A stretch of 64,000 nt of DNA, taken from assembly GCA_034387635.1 (NCBI GenBank), contig JAOANU010000006.1:1-64000 (forward strand), in the 5' to 3' direction. Below, piece by piece: positions 24,831 to 35,187 of this stretch. Under the pieces are notes generated by a model. The model did no database searches, was not told where the DNA came from, and was given only the letters and a program-made list of their open reading frames with translations. The translations under genes and the position numbers were made by a program. Position 1 is the first letter of the stretch; each line of letters opens with the position of its first letter. This DNA comes from Rhodosporidiobolus odoratus (taxonomy: Eukaryota; Basidiomycota; Microbotryomycetes; Sporidiobolales; Sporidiobolaceae).

Positions 24831-25227
24831 ACCGGGCGGAATATGTATTTTGTCAGGGTGCAAACAATAGCAACATTTGCTGCACCTTGTGATCAAATGG
24901 GATCCGTGTACCTTGGCCTAACTTCGGAAAGTCAGGAAGAAAGAAATAGAAGAATCAAGATGAGTTGAGAAGGCCATCTAACCTTACATACACTGTTCCG
25001 TAGCTCGCAGACGTGCGCCCAACGTGGGGGCTGGTGTTCTCCCGTGGTTCTGCTCAGCTGGCTTCAACCTCGTGTCGGCTGGAACTTGCCGAGATGTGGG
25101 CTAAAGTCTGCACAGCCTTCAGCTATCACCTTCCTCGGAGGTCCCGCTTCTTGCGATCTGCTCACATGTACAGTGCCCGCTCGAGCTATCTCTCGCTCTC
25201 CTCTGCCAAAGAAGACCATCCCTCACG
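24831..25227. other. Spacer between family copies B and C
   Basis: This holds the copy B 3' flank with the TTGAGAAGGCCA element, then the segment from about 25109 resembling the copy B upstream region (GTCTGYACAGCC followed by TTCCTCGGA). No other gene seen. Confidence 0.5.
24965..24976 (+). repeat. Conserved 3'-flank element TTGAGAAGGCCA, copy B
   Basis: Exact match to the element downstream of copies A and C, 135 nt after the copy B stop. Confidence 0.55.
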
Positions 25228-26489
25228 ATGAGCCACAGCCCCGCTCCCGCAGCTCCGCCTATGCGCCCATCTCTGGGGACCACTCCGCCCCGTCTCGCCC
25301 GCCTCCGCAGGGGAGTGTACCCGGCCAGGAGCATGCACGAACTCGAAGAAGCGATCGGCAAGTGCCATGGAGCGGTTGACCGCGCCCATCCTCTTCTGCC
25401 CGGATGGGAAACGAACAACTTACTCCACTGGCTCAGACGCGCCGGGGAACTCGCTCACGACCAACAGCAATGGGGATACCTCCGTGCACCGTACCGGATG
25501 CACTGCGAATGGTGGGCCGAGTTGCAGCCCGACGACCCGCAGCGAGAAGTCAAAATAGGAATACAGAGCTGCCAAGGTGCTCTAGTCGACGAAATCAAGG
25601 CTGTCACGCGAAGTCTGGAGAGGCACCAGGCGACTGGCGACATGCTGGTACGTCTGTCTATGCTTCTCAAGTCCTACAACAGCTGTATGCAGGTGCTGAC
25701 AACTTTGTTCCTTGTAGTCGAAGTCCGCCGCAGTCATTGAGTCTTGCCTCGTAAGCCTCTCATACTTTTTCCGGGCGCAGAATCTCTATGTTGCACGCAT
25801 TCCTTGCTCTCCAAAACGCCAGGGACTGGAAGTGGATCCCAAACTGATTCACTTGCCTCGCTTCAGACGGACGCGCCGGCCTTCCTGGCCTGGTTGGTAG
25901 CAAACGGCGAGCCTCTTCCCTACGAGGTTCTGCGTCAAGTCCTCGGAAGGTGTCAACCGATCTTTCAGGACGAACACCCCGCCCTGCTACAGTTGTCCCA
26001 CAACACGATCGAGACCCTCGAATCCATGCTCGTTCACCTTAACACGCTCACCCGGCTGGGATGGTCTCGGCTCAATGCCATTGATGTCAGCTTCGGAGCT
26101 TCCGAGAGGCATCAAAAAGATGGGGCTCAGTCTCGGCAAGACGTCGTGCTGCAGCAGCTGCAGCCGATTATCACGTCCGTTGAGGAGCACAATAGTCTAT
26201 TCGAGGAGGAGGTGGTAAGTCTTTCCTGTACTACCTCCTACTATTCTAACTGAGGGTCCGAGTATGCTGACCTTCGACTATCCACAGGAACGCGCTTGCA
26301 CGGCTATAGACGATGCCTTGGTATTCGACCTTCTTCATTCAATCTCTTCCGAGTCCTGTTTGATTGACACGTTTGTCTCTCGTTGCTATGCAGTATCCGG
26401 CGTTGGAGTCTCATCATACTCCAGCTAGCTTGAGCCAGACCGCCGCTGTTTTCCATCCTGGCGGCAGGGCCCTTAGTCGTTACAAGTGA
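25228..26489 (+). CDS. Unknown two-repeat protein, tandem family copy C
   Basis: Not recognised. Exons 25228-25647, 25718-25750, 25867-26214, 26288-26320 and 26394-26489, all phase 0, give 309 aa. Half 1 contains ELEEAIGKCHGAV, RRAGELAHDQQQW, APYRMHCEWWAELQ and the 33-nt exon SKSAAVIESCL. Half 2 contains TDAPAFLAWLVANGEPLPY, LRQVLGRC, SRQDVVLQQLQPI and the 33-nt exon ERACTAIDDAL. The tail has AVFHPGGRALSRYK. It is closest to copy B, most clearly at the start of half 2. Cys is conserved in G-R/K-C and near the end of both 33-nt exons. No enzyme motif, DNA-binding motif or targeting signal is visible. Good splice sites throughout make this the best-supported of the three models. Confidence 0.75.
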
Positions 26490-28413
26490 GGAGGGAAGAC
26501 AACAGTTGATTGGGAGATTGACGTAGTCTGTCAGGGCATTAACCATATAGCGTTTGGTGCCGTTATCGCATACTTAGGGCCCTCTGTGTGTCTTCCCAAT
26601 ATGAGCAATTTGGGAAAAAGAAGCAATTGAGTTGAGAAGGCCAGTCCATCTCGCCCAGTCATCTCGCTAGTTGATCACCAGCACTTGTTTGCTGCACCAT
26701 GTATCACCCTCGATATCAAGAGCGAGTGCTATACTCGCCAAGCTGTGAGACGCAACAGCAGAGGCTTCACCTCATTCGGGCTATGGGGCGAGCACTTTCC
26801 GTTTCTTCCAGCTCACAGAGCCACAATCCCTCTTTACACTTACTGCAGTGTTGACGAGCCCACCACCTCTAGACACGGTAGGAGAACTACACCCGCCTTT
26901 GCAGCTACGGAGCATCACACAAGGAAGGAACACGGAAGGAACGCGGTGTCCCACAACACGCGTCTGCAATATACACAGCTCCTTTCTCACAGAATGGCAG
27001 ACCTACTCTATCTGTAAGCATGTCAGTGCCCCGGGTCCGATATCGAGCGCCCGCTCACTGCTCGAGACTGCAGCATTCTCGCTTTCCCCAATGTCCTTCG
27101 ACTTTCTCGCTGTGTTGGTGACTTTAGATGCCTGCCACTCGTCTTGCCATACTTTCCATTGGGTGACAGCAACCTCTGCAGCTAGTCTATTGTCCCTCTG
27201 GCTCAAGCGCGAACGCAAAGACAACGGCAACAGGAATGAAAAGCAAAGCGGGGGAGGAACAGTTCCCTTCGCTGCGGTCTCCTGCTGGACCAGTCCTGCA
27301 TTGCAGGCTTCGTAGCAACGCGGTACCGAGACGACAGACGAGTCCCGGCGGAAGGCGCCAGCGATAGCCTGAGGAAGCAGCAACTTTGTCGCTGTCCAGT
27401 GGTCTGGCATCGGGAGCATCCTTAGCTCTTTCCAGAGCATGTTCTTCCAGTCGCGACTGGGGCCCTCTGACTGCAATGTGTGCGCTTGGGGTGAGGGGTT
27501 CTGGACAGGCAGCGGCCAAAAGCGAGTGAAGAGGGTGGGAGAGAAGACGATACTAGACAGTGAGGACGGGCTTTACAAGGCCAGACTGTGCGGCGGATCG
27601 TCCACCCGCAGAGAGCTCATTGAGCAACCTGCCAAAGGAGTCTTGCTGGTGAAGAAACCTATGAGAGCAGAACTGAGTGCGAAGAAGCGAAATAGGCGGG
27701 GTCGGGAAACACAAGGCGAGCAAGCGATGGAGACCGAGGCTGAGTGATCGCAGTATGCACTGTACGTGTAGGCACCTTCGTGACGACTAGGACTCGTCGC
27801 GCTGCGAGAGTGGGTATGGTCAACCTGGTTACAATTCGTCCTCCGCGACTCTGCAGCTCAGAATGTTGCTCAAATGCTTGTACACCACTGCAAAACTCAC
27901 AAGTGCACCTACGCCATACCCTGTACACTACCCTGCCGCCCCATCAGCTCTCGCCCTTCCGGCTTCGAATCCGTCTTTCATCTCCTCGACGCACCTTCAA
28001 CCCTCGACAATCGCTGAGAGCAGCATACGGACGAGCGACGCAGCAGACTCGACACCTTGAAGCAGTGTAAGCTGGGTAGCTTGTACAAGGACAGCAGAGC
28101 GAGCTGAGGCACCCGCGGTTCATCTATTCTTGCCCCCCACTGGACGGCCTCAAGCCACCTTGATCAACTCGTGACGCACTACGTACTCTCTCACCTGGCC
28201 CTGTTCGGACTAAGCATCGGACCGCACAGTAACCGAGCAGGGCTTGTCCCGCTTGTCCTGGCTACATAGTTTCCCCTCAGGCTTTCTTTTTATCGCTTCG
28301 GACTTCGTTCTTTGTGCCCGGCCTTCAACTGTAGACATCAGGTTATTCGACCGCCTGCCATTGGGCTTCGACCACGCTTACGATCGCGGGAGGCACTATA
28401 GCAGACACCCGAC
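26490..28413. other. Gene-poor region between the tandem family and acid trehalase
   Basis: About 1.9 kb without a convincing gene. A minus-strand frame at 27003-27476 (157 codons) and a plus frame at 27863-28060 (65 codons) lack recognisable motifs. No terminal repeats, transposase fragments, tRNA or CRISPR-like repeats were seen. The distal part should contain the trehalase promoter. Confidence 0.45.
26632..26643 (+). repeat. Conserved 3'-flank element TTGAGAAGGCCA, copy C
   Basis: Exact match to the element downstream of copies A and B, 143 nt after the copy C stop. Confidence 0.55.
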
Positions 28414-31400
28414 ATGCTCTTCAGCCAAACTTCGCCTCGCACCCTCCTCGTTGCTGCCGTTGCGGCCGGCTCATCGCTGGGGGCCGCTCAGGAGAGCAAA
28501 TGGACGCTTTCGACGACAGAGCTTCAGCGCGAGGCTTTCGAGACGCAGCCGTATGTTGCGAACGGCTACATTGGCCAGCGCATTCCAGCAGGTACCAAGT
28601 TTTCCTGCTCCTCCATACTAGCTTACAGCTGACCTCTTTGACCGAACAGAGGGATTCGGCTACAAGGAGTTCGTCCCCATCAATCAGACCGCCCACGATG
28701 GCACCCAAGGTACGCAGCATCTGCACTACTCTTCACCCCTGCTGCCCGCTGCTGAAAGCCACAACGTCTGCGCAGGATGGCCCCTCTTCACCCCTCGCCA
28801 GTCCGCCGCTATTGTTGCGGGCTTCTACGATCAGCAGGCGACTACGGAAGGAACGAATTTCGAGCAGACCGGCGGGCAGCAACCACTTTCCACTCTCCCG
28901 ACTTGGTCATCCCTCTATCTTACCATCAACAATCAGACCTATTCGATCCTCAGCCCTGATGCCGAGATCAAGAACTGGTCGCAGAGCATGAGCATCCAGG
29001 ATGGGCTCGTCAAGACGGAAATTGTGTGGTTGCCGGGAGTGGGAGAAGACGCGGTCAGCTTGACCTACGAGATTCTCGCGCATCGCGAATGGCCCAACCT
29101 TGGAGTTGTGAGATTGAACGTCAATGGGCTTAGAAAGGGCATGTCGGTAGCAGTGACGGATGTCTTCGATGTGAGCCTTTCCTTCTCACTGCACTTTGCT
29201 TGACACCCTTCTTCCGAATATGAGGCTAATCCCAATGCGCGAACTCTGCAGGGCGCCGGCGCTTGGCGTACCAACACTGTCTCGACCGGTGCTGTACCCA
29301 ATACAACCAACACTCACCACACCGCTGTCCAACCTCTTGGCATCTCGAACGTCACCGCCTACGAAGTCTCCGTCCTCTCCCTCTCCACCAACGATGTTTC
29401 CTTTAGCAGCGGCGCAGACTGTCTCTCTTCAGCCGGTATACTCTCTGCCAACTCTAGCACGTCGAGCCAATGCCTCCGCCTCCTCTCTATCCCCGCCGGC
29501 GGTTCTTTCACCGCACTCAAGTTCGTCGGCATCGCTTCTTCTGACGCGTTCCCAGGTACGGAGCTCGAGACTGCGCTTGCTGCGGCTCAGATGGCAAGCG
29601 AGAAAGGTTGGGAAGAGGTGCTGAGCTCGCACAGAGCAGCTTGGGACACGATTTGGGAAGATGCCGATATCGAAATCCCTGGCGAGCAGAACACGGAGCC
29701 TCAGCTCGTGGCTCGTGCGAGTCTGTTTCATATCCTCAGCAGCGTACATATTCTTTCGCTCTTCGCGATTTCTGCCTCAGCTGACCTTTTCCGCATGCAG
29801 GTTCGGGACGGATCCGAGGCGACAGGTCTCGGCGGTAACAGCATTGCACCTTCTGGTCTGACAAGTGACTCATATGCTGGGCAGATTTTCGTACGTCGTC
29901 TTGCTTTCCGCTTCCCCTGTCGCTGCTAACTTCCTCTGCTCTTCCAATGCAGTGGGATGCGGATACCGTTAGTCCACCCTCTATCATAACCTTCCCCCGA
30001 GAGTAGGTCTGACCCTGTCTATGCCGATAGTGGATGTACCCCGGTCTTCTAGCTCTCTTCCCTTCTTACGCCGAGAGTATCGTCGACTTTCGGTACCGCC
30101 AACTCGGAGCCGCGATGGAGAATGCCGCAAAGTACAACCTGAGTGGTGCGCTCTACCCATGGACTAGCGGACGCTTCGGTAACTGCACGGGTGTGGGACC
30201 TTGCTACGATTAGTACGTCTTTTGTGTTCTTTCGCTCGGGCATTGCGAGCAGGTCCTCATATACGACTCTTTGCAGCGAGTATCATCTCAACGCCGACAT
30301 CGCGCTCGCAGCGTGGCAGTACTACGCTGCGACTGGCAACCAGACCTGGCTTGCGGAGAAAGGTTGGCCGCTTGTCAAGAACATCGCCGATATGTTCGCC
30401 GCCTTTGTGGTCTACAACGAAACGACTGGGATGTACGAGACGTACAACGAGACGAGCCCGGACGAGGTAAGCTTCTCGCCACCTTCTTCCTTCCCCGCTG
30501 TCCTGCAGCACTTTGCTCACGCCGCTTTCTTCCAACAGTACTCGAATCACAAAAACAATTCGGCAATGAGTGAGTCTCCAGATTCCATCTTTGACTTTCT
30601 CGCTCATGTTGTGTACACTCGCAGTCAACGGAGCTTTGTCGGTCACGCTCAAGCAGGCAGCCGAACTCGGAGCGCTGGTCAACTACACTGCGCCCTCGGA
30701 ATGGGCTGCGATTCGCCAGAACATCACGATGCTTACCTCGCCGACAAGCGGGATCCTCCTCGAGTTCGACGGCTTCAACGCGACCACCGAGGTCAAGCAA
30801 GCCGACGTCGTGCTGCTCGCGTATCCTTTCGAATATGAGCGCTCCTCCACGCTCAGCCTACAAGACCTCGACTTTTACAGTGTATCTACTTCAGCCTCCG
30901 GCCCAGGTATGACATACTCCGTTTTCAGGTACGCGCTGCTTGCCTTCCATACGCTCGCTCAGCCTAATCTCCTGCGAGTGCAGTATCATTGCATCGCAAC
31001 TCTCGCCGGTCGGCTGCGCTTCCTACTCGTACTTCCTTCAGAGCGCACAACCCTATTCGAGGGCGCCATACTACCAGTCAGTCTCACTTTGTCGGATCAT
31101 GCTGCGTTATATTAGGCGGATCACCTTGCCTTGCGCCTCACGGTGTCTTCGAGCCATTGCCCGTGCTGACCGCATTGTGCCGCCTGGTCCGTGTGTGCAG
31201 GTTCTCGGAGCAAACGAGCGACGTCTACTCGGAGAATGGCGGCACCAACCCCGCCTACACCTTTCTAACTGGACATGGTGGTTTCCTCCAGTACGGTCCT
31301 CCTTCCTTCCTTCCTTTCCTCCTTACCTGTCTTCCTGACTTGAGCTCTCTCCGGTAGAACTCTGACCCACGGCTTCACCGGTTACCGCTTCCGCCTCTCC

Positions 31401-32405
31401 GGTCCTTACTTCGACCCTGTCCTTCCGCCGCAACTAATCAACTACACCGTCAAAGGCCTCAAGTGGCAAGGGAGTAGCTTTGACGTCAACGTAGCTACTT
31501 CTCAGACTACTATCTCGCGCCGAGCCGGCAGAGAAGGCTACGTAACGGTCGAAATCGCTAGCGGAAACGAGAAAGCCGGGAACTAGTAGGTCATGTTCCC
31601 TTCGCCCCCGCGCCCTTTTGTGAAGACTCGCCTTCGCCGATTTGTCGAGCTTAATTTACCTGTTTCCGCTCAGCTCTCTTGCCGCGGGGGATTCACTCGT
31701 TGTGCCAACCCGCTCGACTTCCGGCACACTCGTCGGGAACAACCTCGCTCAATGTGCTACTGTCCTCAGCAACGACACGAGCTTCAACATCCCGACCGGT
31801 GAAAGCGTGATCGTCCCGGGCGAGTATGGGCTAGCGGCGGTGGATGGAGCGAACGCCGTGCGTCGCATTCCTGCTTCGTTTCCCTCCTCCTCTTGCTCGA
31901 GTCGTTCAAGCCATATGCGGCGCCGAGATCGACTGACAGGTGTTCTTCCATACGTCTCAGACGACCTGGCAGCCCCTTACGGCCGACCCTTCTTCCCTGG
32001 TTGTTGATCTCGGCAGCGAGAAGAGGATCAGCGCTTTCCACTTCAACTGGGGCGCAGGTGCGATCCTTTTCCCCGATACATGCCGATGCACGAGTCCTCT
32101 GAACCCGACTTTGCTGTGCAGAACCTCCCAAGAGCTACGCCGTCTCCCTCTCCAATTCGTCCGACTTTCCCGCCGCCTCCTCCTCGACGCCGTCGTCCAT
32201 CGCCAGCGGCGACATCACCGCGGACGCGCTGACCGTTCTCAGCTCGGAGGAAGCCAACCTCGTCGCTGTTCATGTCGGTAACTTGACGGATCATGCGTTG
32301 CCAGAACCGGTGGTAGCGAGATATGTCGAGCTTACCATCGAGGGAAGCTGGAACGATGAGGGGTACGGAGGGACGGTGGCTGAGTTTGCGGTGATTGGTA
32401 CATGA
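28414..32405 (+). CDS. ATH1: Acid trehalase, glycoside hydrolase family 65
   Basis: Sixteen exons: 28414-28591, 28650-28709, 28776-29170, 29252-29743, 29801-29890, 29953-29967, 30031-30212, 30277-30466, 30539-30569, 30625-30928, 30984-31076, 31201-31290, 31358-31585, 31674-31857, 31940-32057 and 32122-32405, for 977 aa. A signal peptide (residues 1 to about 25) leads into the GH65 N-terminal domain (NGYIGQRIPAEGFGY, HREWPNLGVVRLN). The catalytic barrel has GQIFWDADTWMYPGL, SGALYPWTSGR and YEYHLNADIALAAWQYY. The proton donor is the Glu of SPDEYSNHKNNSAM, followed by a C-terminal beta domain. Many N-x-S/T sites fit secretion. It hydrolyses external or vacuolar trehalose to glucose. One exon is 15 nt (WDADT). 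The catalytic Glu codon is the last of exon 8. Confidence 0.93.
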
Positions 32406-32792
32406 GGTGGGTGACGAATCTTGTTCCATGATTGAACGGCTTAGTCGGAGGAAAGAGGAAAAGTCTTGTGCTGACTTCGAACTTGCCTTTTCGTACAGAC
32501 CTAGTGTGCTGCGGCAGTCGCCCGAAGACCTGTATTACTGTTATTTCACGCGAAGCGGAGACCGCATAGTCACGAGGCAGCCGCTTTCGACACTCGCAGG
32601 AACTGAGCGCTCCTGAAGCAAAGGCAAAGCACCAAGCAGTCGGTCCAGAAGCGGACGGTTTGTTATGATCATGCTTTGTATGCTAAAAGGAGGTGCTGGA
32701 CTACGAGGTATGAATGGACTTGAAGGCGGGAAGCGGGAAGCGAGGAAAAACGAAATTGGCACCAGGAGAGAAGGGGGGGAATACCCGACGCT
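32406..32792. other. Convergent intergenic region (acid trehalase / MTAP)
   Basis: 3' flanks of two convergent genes. No coding or RNA signal seen. Confidence 0.5.
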
Positions 32793-34260
32793 TTATTCCC
32801 TAACCTGATCGAGAGGAACGCCATAAGTGCCCTGACTGTCGTCGACATCGTCGGTCCTGGGTCGACTGGTGCTCCTCGCGCGAGTCGTGGTCGGGTCCTC
32901 GTACCGAGAGAAATAAGCCGGAAGGATGTAGCGAAGCTTGTACAGTTCCTCGGGCTCCACCTCGGAGTGCTTGGTCATCAGCGAGAACTGCATGCCGCCT
33001 TCGGCGCTCTTGCCCACCTTGCCGGACGCGACCGCCTGGTGGACTTGACCGAGGATCGAGGCCGTGATATGCTTGGAGAGGGCAGCGTTGGTGTGAAGAA
33101 CCTTCATCACCGCTTCGACGGTCACGACTTCCTCGCTTTCCCTGAAGGCGTCGTAGTCGGTCGAGGTGGCTACGAGCGCGTAGCTGCGGAGAATGAAAGG
33201 CAAGAAAAGGAGATTGTCGGCAGGCAAAGAATAGGAAGGTCAGCTCGGAACCCTCGAGTCGCACAGGGGAAGGACGCACGCAAGCTCCGCCTCCCTCGCC
33301 AACTTGCTCTCGGGAATGGCGCTCATGTTGATAATGTCGCCTCCCCAGAGACGGTACATCTTGCTCTCGGCGCGAGTCGAGAACTGAGGACCTTCCATGA
33401 CGACGAGCGTCTTGCTGTCGTGAAGACGCGGCGGATCGGCCGGGTTGATGTGGTTGGAGAAGCTGTCGATGGCTTCTTTGATGTGGGGAAGGATAAACTG
33501 GCGAAGCTGGACGTCGAAGGGCTCGCCGAACATGGCGTGACCGACCATGGTGCCGTCGAAGTAGGTGGAGGGGCGAATACCCTGCAAGTTAAGAGGAGAT
33601 AAGGAGACGAAATCGCAGGAAGGCGAAGAGAGCAGCATGCGGAGGGAAAGAAACGAACTTTGGTCCTGTCGATGATCTGGTCCGGCACGATAATGTCTCC
33701 CGGTCTAATCTCCTCCCTCAGACTTCCGACAGCGGTGAAGCCGATGATGGCTTTAACGCCGAGGTGCTTGAGGGCGGCAATGTTGGCGCGAGCCGGAACG
33801 GCTGAAGGAGGAATGTTGTGGTGGGGACCGTGACGGGCGAGGAAGGCGACCTTGACATCTCCGGACGGGGTAGAGAGCGAGGCAATAGTGATCGGGGAAG
33901 AAGGCGCTCCCCAAGGCTGTTATGACAAGGTTGAAAAGCGAAAAGGAGCAAGATGAGAAGGACAGGTCAGCAAACTGTCCTCGACAGAACCCAGCAAGGT
34001 AGGACGAGCTGGGAAAGTAGCTTGCAGTAATAGGGTTGAGCGTCCTCTCTACTTTAAGGTTATCGAGTTTGTACAACCCACTGCCGCCAATAACACCTGA
34101 GAAGTGTCAATTCAAGGTCAGCGTCTCTCGCTCTTGCGAGGATCAGAGTGTGACAGTCGTATGCTCCGAGGGCAGTCGAGAGCAACTCACCAATGAGAGG
34201 AGGGTTCTCCATGAGTGCGACGTTGGAGAAACGAGGAGCGGTAGAACGGCCAGCACGCAT
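32793..34260 (-). CDS. MEU1: S-methyl-5'-thioadenosine phosphorylase
   Basis: Exons 34260-34191, 34096-34026, 33916-33659, 33581-33280 and 33183-32793 give 363 aa. Hallmarks are [17 protein letters not shown] (phosphate loop), [79 protein letters not shown] and [11 protein letters not shown]. The enzyme cleaves 5'-methylthioadenosine from polyamine synthesis into adenine and methylthioribose-1-phosphate, feeding methionine salvage in the cytosol and nucleus. The C-terminus has an extra Arg/Ser/Asp-rich tail of about 30 residues. Intron 2 uses a GC donor (ACT then GCAAGC); no GT donor keeps the conserved T-P-W-G join. A (TG/AC)12 tract lies about 15 nt upstream of the start. Confidence 0.95.
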
Positions 34261-35187
34261 CTTGTTCAATCTGCTTGTGTGTGTGTGTGTGTGTGTGTGT
34301 AGAGAGCGAGAGGCAGTGGTATCGAGAGTGGCCGGAGTGTAAGGAACGGGAGACGAATCAAAGGCGTAGTTTCAGTCTCTCCTCTCGTGACTTCCGGTTG
34401 AATCTCGTCAGGTGGGGGTGAAAATTCTTCATCTCAGTCTCACTCCCCCCTTGTGCAGCCCGGACAGGGTCAAGTGCTCACCCGCAACGTGCCCAGTCAC
34501 CTGCATCGGACTGCCGAGCCCAGCAAGGAAACTCCCTCTCCACGCTGCACGAGGAGACAGGACGAGAAAAAGGTCACGCTCACGACCTCCGCGCTTAGCT
34601 CTAGTTGCACCGACTGAGGCAAACACCGAGTCGCACCGAGTACTAAGCTGCTTGCATTGCTCTGCCAGGTCTGGTGGATCCAACAAAGCGTGATCTACCA
34701 ACCCGCGGACACAAGGAGGAGAAAAGCCCGCACGAGGTCACGATGGAGGAGGCGGAAGTACCGCAAACGCTGCGACAGGATCGTGGGATGTCAGTCAGCA
34801 GATGCACCGAGGTAGACGCGGTCAGGAGAGCACTCGACACCGAATCTTCTTGATACCGCGGGAGAAAAGGAACGCACCGAAGATTCGATTCAAAAACGTC
34901 CTCTTGCTGATCGAGTCCTCTTCTTTGCGTCCGTCTCGTGCTGAGCTACCCTGCTACTTGCAACACAGCTGAGATGAGTGCTGTTCCGCGGTGGCGAGTG
35001 CCGAAAATCGCGGCGCGGGCGCGAGTTGACGAGATCTGTCGCGGGTAAGCCCGACGTTAGGGGCGGGCGTTGCTCCCTAGCCCGACTACATGCCGAGGCG
35101 CAGGTGAGTGGATGCGGCAGAAAGAGGGAGAGAGAAACAAGAGGCGCACTCGACTCTCTCTCGGCTGTCCCCTTCCACCTCCCTTTA
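34261..35187. other. Intergenic region upstream of MTAP, downstream of cyclin C
   Basis: About 0.9 kb with the dinucleotide tract at 34276-34300 and no convincing gene. Scanned for tRNA A/B boxes without success. Confidence 0.5.
34276..34300. repeat. (TG)12 microsatellite in the MTAP leader
   Basis: Uninterrupted TG dinucleotides (AC on the MTAP strand), 15-40 nt upstream of the MTAP start codon, so probably within the 5' UTR or core promoter. Confidence 0.9.

Larger units (their letters stand above)
21465..26489 (+). repeat. Tandem array of three paralogous genes
   Basis: Three head-to-tail copies, unit spacing 1.7-2.1 kb, with identical exon architecture (long, 33 nt, long, 33 nt, tail) and a shared 3'-flank element. 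Copies B and C also share upstream sequence, which suggests a more recent duplication than the split from A. Confidence 0.75.

Noticed and set aside
27003..27519. Minus-strand open frames, one with a Cys pair (P-R-C-Y-E-A-C) resembling the start of a CFEM protein
   Set aside because: No signal peptide at the start, the remaining CFEM cysteines are absent in any spliced reading I could build, and two frames are open at once.
27863..28060. 65-codon plus-strand frame, Pro/Ser/Ala-rich
   Set aside because: No domain or supporting splice or regulatory signal; composition is what random GC-rich DNA gives.
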